Assembly: GCA_003132445.1 (NCBI GenBank)
Contig: PKXU01000122.1
Coordinates: 16,456-79,995, forward strand
Direction of reading: 5' to 3'
From: Acidobacteriaceae bacterium
Lineage (GTDB): Bacteria > Acidobacteriota > Terriglobia > Terriglobales > Acidobacteriaceae
DNA length: 63,540 bases
The notes below the pieces were generated by a model that worked only from the letters and a program-made list of their open reading frames with translations, had not been told where the DNA came from and ran no database searches. Shown one piece after another: positions 1 through 7,411 of the stretch (its first letter is position 1; every line of letters starts with the position of its first letter). The position numbers and the translations under genes were made by a program.

Positions 1-104
1 CGGGCTTTAGCCCCTGAGGGGAGTTGTATCAAACGATTATGAGACGCCTTCTAAGACCTACGGCAACGCCGGACCTACACTTTAAGAGAAAGGGCGACAT
101 CATC

Positions 105-896
105 ATGAATAAAAAAACTAATTGGACAACCACGACCGTCAGTATCCTCGCGCTCTGCGCGCTGCTGACGCTGGCGGCCTGTAATAAGAAAGAGAATACG
201 GCGCAATCCAACAACGCTCCCGCAGAGTCCACTGCTCCGCCGGCAACCCCCATCGATCCCGCCACCGTAGCCACAATCAAAGGCACGGTAAAGTTTGACG
301 GCGCCGCTCCCAAACCCCCGAAGATCGATATGAGCCAGGATCCAGCCTGCAAAGGCACGAACGAAGCCGAGAACGTCGTCGTCAATGGCGGCGATCTGGC
401 CAACGTATTCGTCTACGTCAAAGACGGCCTCGGCAATCGCACCTTCGACGTTCCCACGACTCCGGTGGTTCTCGAGCAGAAAGGATGCCGTTATCATCCG
501 CACGTGCTGGGCGTAATGGCCGGCCAGACTGTAGACATCAAGAACGCCGATGCCACCACTCACAACATCCATCCCACGCCGAAAGACAATCGCGAATGGA
601 ATGAATCGCAGCCACCATCGTCCGCTGACATCCAGAAAAATTTCGCGCGCGAGGAAATCATGCTGCCCGTGAAGTGCAACCAGCATCCCTGGATGAAGAT
701 GTATGTCAACGTGGTGAAGAGCCCGTTCTTCGCCGTCACCGACAAAGACGGGAACTATGAGATCAAGGGCCTTCCGCCCGGCGACTACACCATCGCGTTC
801 GTTCAAGAGAAGCTCGGAGAACAGGACCAAAAAGTGACCGTCGCTCCGAAAGACACAAAGACCGTCGATCAGAGCTTCAAAGCCGCTGGCGAATAG
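105..896 (+). CDS. Cupredoxin-like lipoprotein with C-terminal regulatory-like beta domain
   Basis: A 263-residue exported lipoprotein. The start at 105 is preferred over 24 because it directly gives a signal peptide ending in the lipobox LAAC with Cys26. The middle resembles a type 1 copper protein: His153 and His156 lie in the segment TTHNIH, and Cys191, His194 and Met197 form C-x2-H-x2-M, the spacing of amicyanin-type sites. After that comes a carboxypeptidase regulatory-like beta-sandwich (FAVTDKDGNYEIKGLPPGDY). It probably acts in the periplasm as a copper-binding electron carrier or copper carrier. It precedes a heme A synthase gene, which suggests a link to cytochrome oxidase. Copper binding is inferred from ligand spacing only. 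Confidence 0.8.
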   Translation: MNKKTNWTTTTVSILALCALLTLAACNKKENTAQSNNAPAESTAPPATPIDPATVATIKGTVKFDGAAPKPPKIDMSQDPACKGTNEAENVVVNGGDLANVFVYVKDGLGNRTFDVPTTPVVLEQKGCRYHPHVLGVMAGQTVDIKNADATTHNIHPTPKDNREWNESQPPSSADIQKNFAREEIMLPVKCNQHPWMKMYVNVVKSPFFAVTDKDGNYEIKGLPPGDYTIAFVQEKLGEQDQKVTVAPKDTKTVDQSFKAAGE

Positions 897-986
897 CAGC
901 CGCGAGTTTGCTAAAATATCGCGTTGGACAGAGCAGGTTGTTCACACCGTACAGCCTGCTCTGCTCTTTCACTTAAACGCCGACTC

Positions 987-992
987 AAGAGG
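987..992 (+). promoter_or_regulatory. Shine-Dalgarno site for ctaA that points to a CTG start
   Basis: AAGAGG lies seven bases before CTG at 1000. No in-frame ATG, GTG or TTG exists between the previous gene and the TTG at 1075, and starting at 1075 would remove half of the first membrane helix. Confidence 0.45.
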
Positions 993-999
993 CGCCATT

Positions 1000-1938
1000 C
1001 TGAAAGCCATTGCAGCAACCTACAATCGCGGGCATCATCGCCTCGCTGTTATTCTCGCCTGCTGGACTTTTCTTTTGATTATTGCGGGCGCGCTGGTTAC
1101 CAGCAATGACGCTGGCCTTTCCGTTCCTGACTGGCCAACCTCCTTCGGGTCCTGGTACAAAATTCCCAAGCTTGTGGGCGGCGTGAAGTTCGAGCACACT
1201 CACCGGATGATCGCGCAGGTCGCAGGACTACTGACCATCATTCTCGCAGTATGGACCGCACGCGTCGAAAAGCGCCGTTGGCTCCGGATCTTGAGCTATG
1301 CCGCTCTCGGAACCGTGATTGCACAGGGAATCCTCGGTGGGATTACTGTGCTCTTTTACCTGCCGCCGGCGGTATCGTCGGCGCATGCCGCGCTGGCGCA
1401 AACGTTTTTCTGCATCGCTGTGGCCATAGCCATCTGCACCGGCAGGAAGTGGATCGAAGAGCAACCTCGCATCGAGTTCGACGAACGGCGTCCCAGCTTG
1501 TTCACGTTAACTCTCTGCTGTATTTTCGTACTATACGTCCAATTGATACTGGGAGCGATGTTCCGCCACCACGGCCTAAGCTGGTGGCCGCACGTACTGA
1601 ACGCGGTCGTAGTCTCGTTCGTGCTGGCGTGGACGGCGGTGCGCGCGCTCACGCTCTATTCGCAAGTCGAGGCCATTCGTCGCCCCGCAATCACGATGTT
1701 GTCGCTGGTAATCGCCCAGCTGTGTCTTGGATTTACCGCTTTTCTCACTCGCGTGGCTTGGGGCCGGGACGCAGTCCAGCCCGAGCTCCCCATGGTAGTG
1801 TCGACCGTCGCTCATGTCGCGGTCGGAGCTCTATTACTTGCGACCACAGTAATTTTGGCTATTCAGGTTTGGAGACATGTTCCCGTAGCGCTCGAAGAAA
1901 GATTACCCGATGCCCAAAGCGATGCCTCCGCCGCATAA
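1000..1938 (+). CDS. ctaA: Heme A synthase (COX15/CtaA family)
   Basis: Oxidises the C8 methyl of heme O to give heme A for aa3-type cytochrome oxidases; a multi-pass inner membrane protein. The family motif SNDAGLSVPDWP follows helix 1. The four conserved heme-ligand histidines are visible: EHTHR, SSAHAAL, the RHHGLSWWPHVL segment and TVAHVAVG. About 312 residues from CTG1000, in the usual range. A TTG at 1075 is a possible start but truncates helix 1 (HRLAVILACWTFLLIIAGALV); CTG1000 has a good ribosome site, ATT997 and ATT1009 are alternatives. The gene lies between a cupredoxin-like gene and an ABC exporter/DUF420 group, consistent with an oxidase biogenesis locus whose oxidase genes would lie before the window. 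Confidence 0.9.
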   Translation: MKAIAATYNRGHHRLAVILACWTFLLIIAGALVTSNDAGLSVPDWPTSFGSWYKIPKLVGGVKFEHTHRMIAQVAGLLTIILAVWTARVEKRRWLRILSYAALGTVIAQGILGGITVLFYLPPAVSSAHAALAQTFFCIAVAIAICTGRKWIEEQPRIEFDERRPSLFTLTLCCIFVLYVQLILGAMFRHHGLSWWPHVLNAVVVSFVLAWTAVRALTLYSQVEAIRRPAITMLSLVIAQLCLGFTAFLTRVAWGRDAVQPELPMVVSTVAHVAVGALLLATTVILAIQVWRHVPVALEERLPDAQSDASAA

Positions 1939-1950
1939 ACTTCCATGGGC

Positions 1951-1995
1951 GGGGACAGGCGCCCTCGGCTGTCCGGTCGAGCGAAGCTCGACAGC
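1951..1995. repeat. Solo end of the 128-bp MITE-like repeat
   Basis: The start GGGGACAGGCGCCC and the part around CGAGCGAAGCTCG match the left end of the repeat at 42962-43089 with a few changes. It lies between ctaA and the ABC ATPase gene. Confidence 0.6.
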
Positions 1996-2087
1996 TTTAC
2001 GGTCCTAAAAATCAGACTGACATGTTCCGTCCTGTCCTAACACTCCACAAGATGTCGTAAACTATTGGCAGTCCCCAGGATATTATT

Positions 2088-3116
2088 TTGGTCTCGAAAG
2101 TTTCCGCTCTCGCCGATGCCGGTCGCGAACCTGGGCCCATCTCCACGCCCGTTATTTCCGTGGAAAACGTAGTCCATCGTTACGAAACCCGCACAGCGCT
2201 GAATGGAGTTTCGTTTGAAGTTCACCCGGCAGAATTATTCGGCTTGCTCGGCCCCAACGGCAGCGGCAAGACCACCCTCTTTCGAATCCTCTCGACGTTG
2301 ATGATCCCAACCTCCGGTCGCGCGGTGATCATGGGATGCGATGCCGCTCAGGATGCCGCCAGCCTCCGCCGTCAGATTGGCGTCGTGTTTCAGGCGCAAA
2401 GCGTCGACCCTAAGTTGACTGCGTACGAAAACCTGTGGCATCAGGGCCACCTCTACGGCCTGCGCGGATCCACGCTGAAGAAACGCATCGGCGAAATTCT
2501 TACTCGCGTAGGCCTCGCCGACCGCGCCAAAGAGAGAGTCGAAACGTTCTCCGGCGGAATGCAGCGTCGCATCGAACTGGGAAAAGGCTTGCTCCATTAT
2601 CCCGGCGTCTTGTTGCTCGATGAGCCCACCACCGGCCTCGACCCCGGGGCGCGCCGCGATTTGTGGCAATATCTTCAGATTCTCCGCGACGAGGAGCAGG
2701 TCTCCGTGCTGGTAACGACGCACCTCATGGAGGAAGCCGAGCGCTGCGACCGCCTAGCCATTTTGAACGAAGGAAATTTGGTCGCTTTGGGCACGCCGGC
2801 AGAACTAAAAAGCGAAATCGGCGGCGACATCATTATGCTCGACGCTGCCCACGACGCAACTCTGCTGGCTGAACATATTCGCGCGCGCTTCCGGGTCGAA
2901 ACCACCGTGATGGAAAATCAAGTCCGCATCGAACGCGAAGGTGGACACCGCTTCGTGCCTGATGTGGTCGAGGCCTTCCCCGGCGAAATTCAGGCGATTT
3001 CCGTAAGCAAACCCGCACTTGAGGATGTCTTCATCCGCCGCACTGGTCACAAGTTCTGGAGTGAAGATCGCGAAGCGAATTCCGAATCAGATAAGAAACG
3101 AAAGAAAAGGAGGTAG
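2088..3116 (+). CDS. ABC transporter ATP-binding protein (DrrA/ABC-2 type)
   Basis: The ATPase subunit of an ABC-2 type exporter, cytosolic and membrane-associated. Walker A GPNGSGKTT, Q-loop region GVVFQAQSVD, signature FSGGMQRR, Walker B LLLDEPTTGLD and the switch histidine TTHLMEE are all present. The last 100 residues match the C-terminal extension seen in daunorubicin-resistance-type ATPases. TTG at 2088 is chosen because AGGA sits seven bases before it and the next Met is inside the domain. The cognate permease is at 3477-4307. The substrate is unknown; the position next to ctaA and DUF420 suggests a role in respiratory chain assembly, which is inference. Confidence 0.9.
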   Translation: MVSKVSALADAGREPGPISTPVISVENVVHRYETRTALNGVSFEVHPAELFGLLGPNGSGKTTLFRILSTLMIPTSGRAVIMGCDAAQDAASLRRQIGVVFQAQSVDPKLTAYENLWHQGHLYGLRGSTLKKRIGEILTRVGLADRAKERVETFSGGMQRRIELGKGLLHYPGVLLLDEPTTGLDPGARRDLWQYLQILRDEEQVSVLVTTHLMEEAERCDRLAILNEGNLVALGTPAELKSEIGGDIIMLDAAHDATLLAEHIRARFRVETTVMENQVRIEREGGHRFVPDVVEAFPGEIQAISVSKPALEDVFIRRTGHKFWSEDREANSESDKKRKKRR

Positions 3117-3117
3117 C

Positions 3118-3375
3118 TTGCGTCCGATAATTCTGGTGCTTTCTTTGTTGCTTGGCGTGCTCTCTTTGGCTGGCGTGGTGTGGATTTTCCTGGGAGGGAT
3201 GATTGTGCTATCGCCCTTCTCCGTCACTGTTGACGGCCTTTTTATGACCCTCATCTTGTTAACCCTCGCGGCTTGCTTCCTGTTGAACGCATATTGGGAA
3301 ATGCGTGACCGCGGAATTATCGGCAAGAAGAAAACCCCTGCGGCGGCAAAGAGTCCTGCCGCCAAAGCGAGCTAG
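3118..3375 (+). CDS. Small two-helix membrane protein
   Basis: An 85-residue protein starting at TTG 3118, one base after the stop of the ATPase gene and four bases after a strong GGAGG that lies inside the end of that gene. Two hydrophobic helices (PIILVLSLLLGVLSLAGVVW and the segment LFMTLILLTLAACFLLNAYW) are followed by a charged Lys/Ala tail. The tight coupling and placement between ATPase and permease suggest an accessory subunit or a conserved gene of the oxidase cluster. I do not recognise a named family. Confidence 0.7.
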   Translation: MRPIILVLSLLLGVLSLAGVVWIFLGGMIVLSPFSVTVDGLFMTLILLTLAACFLLNAYWEMRDRGIIGKKKTPAAAKSPAAKAS

Positions 3376-3476
3376 TGAAGCAAGATTAGGCTCGAAATGA
3401 AGCTAGGTCGAAATAAAGCGAACTTGGAAACAAGCTAGAGCGAAAACAGCTACACGAAAGCGAGATCGAAACAAGA
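3376..3476. other. Purine-rich quasi-repetitive spacer
   Basis: The spacer is built from loosely repeated units of the type CGAAA(A/T)AA(A)GC and CAAGCTAG, giving a strong purine bias on the + strand. No terminator or clear promoter is visible, so the flanking genes are probably cotranscribed. Confidence 0.4.
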
Positions 3477-4307
3477 GTGGCAACTCACGCAACAACCTTA
3501 GCGCGGCCCATTGCAGGCTCAGCCTCGGCCGGCGTTATGCTCCCGGCGTTCACACTCTGGTGGCGTGAAATCGTGCGCTTCTATCGCCAGCCTACGCGGG
3601 TTGTGGGCGTGCTCGCTTCGCCGCTGGTTTTCTGGCTCGTCATCGGTTCAGGCTTTGGAACCTCGTTTCGCTCCGGCAGCGGCGCGGGCCAGCAGCATTA
3701 TCTGGATTATTTCTATCCCGGCGCGCTGATCATGATCGTGCTCTTCACTTCCATCTTCACCATGATGTCGGTCATCGAAGACCGCAAAGAGGGCTTTCTG
3801 CTTTCCGTCCTGGTCGCTCCAGTTCCCCGCACCGCAATCGTTCTTGGCAAAGTGCTGGGCGGAACAACACTATCCGCGGTTCAAGGCATGATTTTTCTGA
3901 TCTTCGCGCCCTTCGCGGGCGTTCACCTGCAACTGTTATCCGTTCTGCTTGTCGCAGTCGTGGTTTTCCTGGTTTCGTTTTCTCTCACCGCGCTCGGTTT
4001 CGCCATCGCCTGGCCCATGGATTCCTCGCAAGCTTTCCACGCCATCGTGAACCTCTTTTTGATTCCTCTCTGGCTTTTGTCGGGCGCGTTGTTCCCTCTC
4101 GCCGGAGCCTCAGGATGGATTCGCATCATCATGCGCCTCAATCCTCTTACCTACGGCGTCGAAGCGCTGCGCGGCCTGCTCTACCCTGGCGCGGAAACCA
4201 GCTTTCCGCTCGCCTCTGCCATGGCTACCCTGGCTCTGTTTTCGCTGATCATGTTTGGGCTGGCGCTGCTGATGGTAAACCGCAGAAGCACGAGGCCAGC
4301 TGCGTGA
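3477..4307 (+). CDS. ABC-2 type permease
   Basis: The 276-residue membrane subunit of the exporter whose ATPase is at 2088-3116. It has six hydrophobic segments and the ABC-2 signature region near the C-terminus (ALFPLAGASGWIRIIMRLNP, then LTYGVEALRGLL). GTG 3477 is the only reasonable start near the first amphipathic segment; its ribosome site is weak. The end overlaps the DUF420 gene by four bases (GTGA), so the two are translationally coupled. Confidence 0.88.
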   Translation: MATHATTLARPIAGSASAGVMLPAFTLWWREIVRFYRQPTRVVGVLASPLVFWLVIGSGFGTSFRSGSGAGQQHYLDYFYPGALIMIVLFTSIFTMMSVIEDRKEGFLLSVLVAPVPRTAIVLGKVLGGTTLSAVQGMIFLIFAPFAGVHLQLLSVLLVAVVVFLVSFSLTALGFAIAWPMDSSQAFHAIVNLFLIPLWLLSGALFPLAGASGWIRIIMRLNPLTYGVEALRGLLYPGAETSFPLASAMATLALFSLIMFGLALLMVNRRSTRPAA

Positions 4308-4738
4308 TTGCCCCACAATACGCGTTCTTCCCCGCCCTGATCGCCTCGCTGAACGGCACCAGCGCCGTTCTTCTGCTCATCGGCCGCAGCTTGATCATGC
4401 GGGGAAAAATCGCCGCGCACCGCGCATGCATGATCGCAGCCGTGGTCGCCTCGGCCCTATTCTTAGCTTGCTATGTTTATTTTCATGTCCACGTCGGCGA
4501 CATCCATTTCCTGGGCGGCGGTGTGTGGCGCACCATCTATCTTCTCGTGCTTATTCCTCATGTAACCCTGGCCATCGTGATTGTGCCCTTGGTGATCATT
4601 ACATTAAGCCGAGGATTACGAGGGCGCTATGATCGACATCGCGCCATCGCCCGCTGGACGTGGCCCTTGTGGATGTACGTCAGCGTAACGGGAGTTCTGG
4701 TGTACTTCATGCTCTACCAGTGGTTCCCGCATAGCTAG
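4304..4738 (+). CDS. DUF420 membrane protein (YozB/CtaM-like)
   Basis: A 144-residue protein with four membrane helices, matching the DUF420 family: FPALIASLNGTSAVLLLIG at the start, then RAHRACM-like HRACMIAA, HVGDIHFLGGG, LIPHVTLAIVIVPL and HRAIARWTWPLWMYVSVTGV. The Bacillus/Staphylococcus relative CtaM is needed for aa3 oxidase activity. Histidines in helices 2-4 could hold heme or metal. GTG at 4304 overlaps the permease stop codon. Together with ctaA this supports a cytochrome oxidase maturation operon. Confidence 0.85.
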   Translation: MIAPQYAFFPALIASLNGTSAVLLLIGRSLIMRGKIAAHRACMIAAVVASALFLACYVYFHVHVGDIHFLGGGVWRTIYLLVLIPHVTLAIVIVPLVIITLSRGLRGRYDRHRAIARWTWPLWMYVSVTGVLVYFMLYQWFPHS

Positions 4739-4994
4739 CGTTGTGCAGAATCGCTAGCGGTCGTGGAAGAGCGGCCCTTTAGGGCCGCGTATGATTTCAA
4801 ATTGGGGCAAACTCGGGAAGGGCGCGCGCTTCGAAGCGCCGAAAAAACGACTCGTATCAGGAAGAGTTTCAGCTTTTTTCGAGCGGAAAGGGCTTCAGCT
4901 TTTTTTGTGATTGAGAAGGGCACGGCTTCAGCCGTGCCGCTAGGTGCGTGGAACAGCCAGGGCTTTAGCCCCTGAGGTCCCCACGCGAATCGCA
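4739..4994. repeat. Cluster of short imperfect palindromes (REP-like)
   Basis: No gene is seen. The stretch contains at least four hairpin-forming units: GCGGCCCTTTAGGGCCGC near 4770, GGGCGCGCGCTTCGAAGCGCC near 4820, GGCACGGCTTCAGCCGTGCC at about 4919 and GGGCTTTAGCCCCTGAGG at 4960-4977. The last is also present at bases 2-19 of the window. Two runs of CAGCTTTTTT lie between them. Confidence 0.65.
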
Positions 4995-5261
4995 ATGCCG
5001 ACGCTAAAGCTAAAAATCGATGTCTCGGGCACGATCGGCGACGCCGCCTGGCGCCAGATCAAGCAGTTCGATCAGATTCAAAGCGCGGACTTCGGCCCCC
5101 AATTCGGCAGCGGCGGACGCTGCAACCATCCGCCCGACGCTCCGCACGCGAAAAGCGAGTGGATCGGCGCCGAAATCCGGCTCCAGACGCCGCTTCTGGC
5201 GCAATACGCCATGTCACATTATCTTGAGCAAGAACGCGTTCTCGACGCGGATGTGGAGTAA
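4995..5261 (+). CDS. Hypothetical protein, 88 residues
   Basis: A small acidic protein starting MPTLKLKIDVSGTIGDAAWR. The sequence has normal codon-position bias and balanced composition, with conserved-looking Cys/His (GRCNHPPDAPH) and the segment EWIGAEIRLQTPLLAQY. There is no signal peptide or membrane helix. The ribosome site before ATG 4995 is weak. The stop is 33 bases before the next gene on the same strand. I do not recognise a family; it could be a conserved acidobacterial orphan. Confidence 0.5.
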   Translation: MPTLKLKIDVSGTIGDAAWRQIKQFDQIQSADFGPQFGSGGRCNHPPDAPHAKSEWIGAEIRLQTPLLAQYAMSHYLEQERVLDADVE

Positions 5262-5294
5262 GCGACTTCTGCTATAGTTCTTTTCCGGGATTCC

Positions 5295-6185
5295 ATGCCC
5301 ATCTCTCCGCAAGCCTCCACTCCGCAATCGAACCCAAATAGTTCTAGTCTGTCGGAACCCAAGCCCAAGCGCGGCATGTCGCGCACCCAGAAAATTCTTT
5401 TCTTCACCACCGGCTGGCTCATCGTGCTCATGCCATTTCTCTTCTGGTGGAACACATGGTTCGGCCGCCATCTTTCCGACCAGCAACTCACCGAATATCT
5501 TCACGACGACAAAAAACCGCGGCACATTCAGCATGCTCTGGTGCAGATGGGTGATCGCATGTCTCACGGTGACGCCGCCGTGAAACGGTGGTATCCAGAC
5601 CTGATACGTCTCGCCGACTATTCCGTCGAACAAGTGCGTAACACGGATGCGTGGGCCATGGGACAGGACGCTTCCGGTCCCGGCTTTCACCAAACATTGC
5701 TGAAGTTGCTCGCCGACTCTTCTCCCATGGTCCGCGGCAATGCAGCCCTCTCGCTGGTTCGCTTCGGCGATGCAACCGGCCGTCCTCAGATCGTGGCCTT
5801 GCTCCAGCCCGCGACCATTAACGCTCCCGTTAGTGGCCATGTCGACGATGCAGCCCGTCCAGGCACAGCCATCCATCAAGGGGGATTGCTTGCCAAAGTG
5901 GCGTCAGCAGGTTCTTCAGCACCGCTTGAGATTCGCTCGCCAATTCCCGGCCGCATTCGCTCGGTTTCGCAACCCGGCTCAAACGTAATCGCTGGCGTGG
6001 AAATCGCAGTCGTCGATCCCGCAAACGAGCAAGTGTGGGAAGCTCTGCGCGCTCTCTATCTAGTCGGTCAGCTGGATGATCTTCCCGCCATCCGTCCCTA
6101 CGAGCGTGATCTGCCGGACATTTCGAACGATGTGAGGCAGCAGGCGCGGGAAACGGAGAAGGCAATCAGTCAAAGGACAAAATGA
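5295..6185 (+). CDS. Membrane-anchored HEAT-repeat protein with lipoyl-like insert
   Basis: A 296-residue protein with one N-terminal transmembrane helix (about 33-52) after a Pro/Ser-rich start. Residues 60-170 read as HEAT/ARM-like alpha repeats (LLKLLADSSPMVRGNAALSL). Residues 173-243 look like a barrel-sandwich hybrid, with two half-motifs NAPVSGHV...G..I..GGLLAKV and RSPIPGRI...G..V..GVEIAVV, as in lipoyl/biotinyl and HlyD-type domains. No MK-type modifiable lysine is seen in the turn. A further helical segment follows (VWEALRALYLVGQ). The domain order suggests an envelope-anchored scaffold; the function is unknown. Confidence 0.7.
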   Translation: MPISPQASTPQSNPNSSSLSEPKPKRGMSRTQKILFFTTGWLIVLMPFLFWWNTWFGRHLSDQQLTEYLHDDKKPRHIQHALVQMGDRMSHGDAAVKRWYPDLIRLADYSVEQVRNTDAWAMGQDASGPGFHQTLLKLLADSSPMVRGNAALSLVRFGDATGRPQIVALLQPATINAPVSGHVDDAARPGTAIHQGGLLAKVASAGSSAPLEIRSPIPGRIRSVSQPGSNVIAGVEIAVVDPANEQVWEALRALYLVGQLDDLPAIRPYERDLPDISNDVRQQARETEKAISQRTK

Positions 6186-6307
6186 GCAGTCGAGAGACAA
6201 AGTGGCTGATGCCCTATATGCAGCGATTCCCCAATCCCGCGATTTCAGCGCTGGCGAAGCTGAATTCCTTCGATGCCCTTTATCTCGGAGGATTGCCCTC
6301 GCAGTAA
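6182..6307 (+). CDS. Possible translationally coupled 41-residue protein
   Basis: An ORF beginning with ATG that overlaps the stop of the HEAT protein gene (ATGA). It encodes MSSRETKWLMPYMQRFPNPA and then a short helix ending in GGLPSQ. The stop is 16 bases before the VOC gene. It could be a real small protein or the leftover start of a longer gene. Confidence 0.35.
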   Translation: MSSRETKWLMPYMQRFPNPAISALAKLNSFDALYLGGLPSQ

Positions 6308-6323
6308 TTGGACCTCGCCCATC

Positions 6324-6722
6324 ATGCCGCAAACGCTTGGCTACATCACTTTGGTCGTTCGCGATTACGACGAAGCCATAGCCTTCTTCGCAGAAAAGCT
6401 GGAATTTCAATTGATGGAAGACACCGACTTGGGCAACGGCAAACGCTGAGTGCGCATAAGGCCTTCGGGCTCAGCGGGCACCGACTTGCTGCTCGCCCGC
6501 GCAGTCACACCCGAGCAAGCCAGCCGGATCGGCAACCAGACCGGAGGCCGCGTTTTTCTCTTTCTCCAGACGGACGACTTTTGGCGCGATTATCAAGCCA
6601 TGACGGCAAAAGGAGTGGCATTCATTCGCCCGCCAAGCGAAGAATCGTATGGAACGGTTGCTGTATTTGAAGATCTCTACGGCAACAAGTGGGATTTGCT
6701 GCAACCCAGAGCTGAAAGCTGA
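6324..6722 (+). pseudogene. VOC (glyoxalase-like) protein interrupted by in-frame TGA
   Basis: The reading frame from ATG 6324 (MPQTLGYITLVVRDYDEAIA) and the one from GTG 6450 (ending VAVFEDLYGNKWDLLQP) are the same frame, separated by a single TGA at 6447-6449. Close VOC relatives have Trp at this place (GGKRW followed by Val), so TGG to TGA is the simplest change. The whole would be a 132-residue single-domain VOC protein of the common short type, with ELLLAR-like TDLLLAR and the GRVFLFLQTDDFWRDY segment. It may be a nonsense-mutated pseudogene, a sequencing error or a readthrough gene. A restart at GTG 6450 would lack the first beta-alpha-beta unit. Confidence 0.75.
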
Positions 6723-6739
6723 AGGCTGAGAGCTGAGCG
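6708..6739. repeat. Word-like repeat overlapping the VOC stop codon
   Basis: Four copies of a (A/G)AGCTGA-like word in tandem start in the last codons of the VOC gene; its stop codon at 6720-6722 is part of the repeat. It resembles the junction repeats in the mre cluster. Confidence 0.5.
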
Positions 6740-6742
6740 ATT

Positions 6743-7123
6743 CTAGATCGCCATCGGCCCAACTTCTTTTTCAACTTCAGCGGTATCGACCATCACGATG
6801 GCGTCCCACGGGCAGCCATCCAGAAAACAGCCGTCAGGGCCTTTACTCAGACATTTCTTGCACCCAATGCAGAGGATGGGATCGATTGCAATGCGGCCGA
6901 ACGGCGGATTGTCTTCGTCCGGCACCCAGAACATGCAGTCTTCCACCGGACAATATTCAACGCACGCCGGTGAGCCCGCACATCCGGTGCAGCACTCGGT
7001 AATCACCGCCAATTCCTTCGGCTTTTTCTTGCGAGGAGTAGCCAGGCCCTTTGACTTCGGTTCAAACTTAAGCTCGTCGGGAACCATGCCGACGGCTTTG
7101 GTGGTGCCGGGTACAGGAGGCAT
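6743..7123 (-). CDS. Ferredoxin-type 2[4Fe-4S] protein
   Basis: A 126-residue electron-transfer protein. A 40-residue basic leader (TPRKKKPKEL) precedes two cluster motifs: CCTGCAGSPACVEYCPVEDC and, further on, CIGCKKCLSKGPDGCFLDGC with a following PWDAI. Both motifs have extra residues between cysteines compared with classical CxxCxxCxxxCP, as in related Acidobacteriota ferredoxins. No signal peptide. The partner is not obvious: both neighbours are on the other strand and unrelated. A good -10 box is only seven bases from the ATG and no Shine-Dalgarno fits, so the mRNA may be leaderless. Confidence 0.85.
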   Translation of the reverse strand: MPPVPGTTKAVGMVPDELKFEPKSKGLATPRKKKPKELAVITECCTGCAGSPACVEYCPVEDCMFWVPDEDNPPFGRIAIDPILCIGCKKCLSKGPDGCFLDGCPWDAIVMVDTAEVEKEVGPMAI

Positions 7124-7130
7124 GCGCCGA

Positions 7131-7136
7131 ATTATA
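7131..7136 (-). promoter_or_regulatory. -10 box TATAAT of the ferredoxin gene
   Basis: Perfect TATAAT on the minus strand, seven bases before the ATG. Usual promoter geometry would place the transcription start at the ATG. The -35 region is weak (TTCGTA about 17 bases upstream). Confidence 0.5.
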
Positions 7137-7189
7137 ACCTGAATCTCTCCCCCTACGAATCAGGATTCTGACAGCCCTTCTCCACTCTG

Positions 7190-7290
7190 CGGCGTCATCC
7201 CGAGCGGCGTCACATCGAGGGGCGCGACATATCAAGGGGCGGCGTCATCCCGAGCGGAGCCGCTCTTCAGGCGAAGCGAGGGATCTCGAT
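7190..7290. repeat. Dispersed GTCATCCCGAGCG repeat (two partial copies)
   Basis: Two copies of GGCGTCATCCCGAGCGG(A/C), one running on to GAGCCGCTCTTCAGGCGAAG and GAGGGATCTCG. The same family occurs at 12613, 26530, 26660, 27180, 27418, 30652 and 44376. No gene is seen between 7124 and 7411. Confidence 0.7.
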
Positions 7291-7411
7291 CTCCACGACC
7301 ATGGCATCCCAGACCTCCGCCCAAAACGAAACTCTCCCCAAGTTTGTGTCCAACCCACAATCTCCACCGGCTTCGTTCTGTTATAGTGAACCCCTGCAAA
7401 GGAGCAGCGAC

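Noticed and set aside
75..830. 251-codon minus-strand frame opposite the cupredoxin gene
   Set aside because: The + strand gene has a lipobox and copper motif; the antisense product has no recognisable features.
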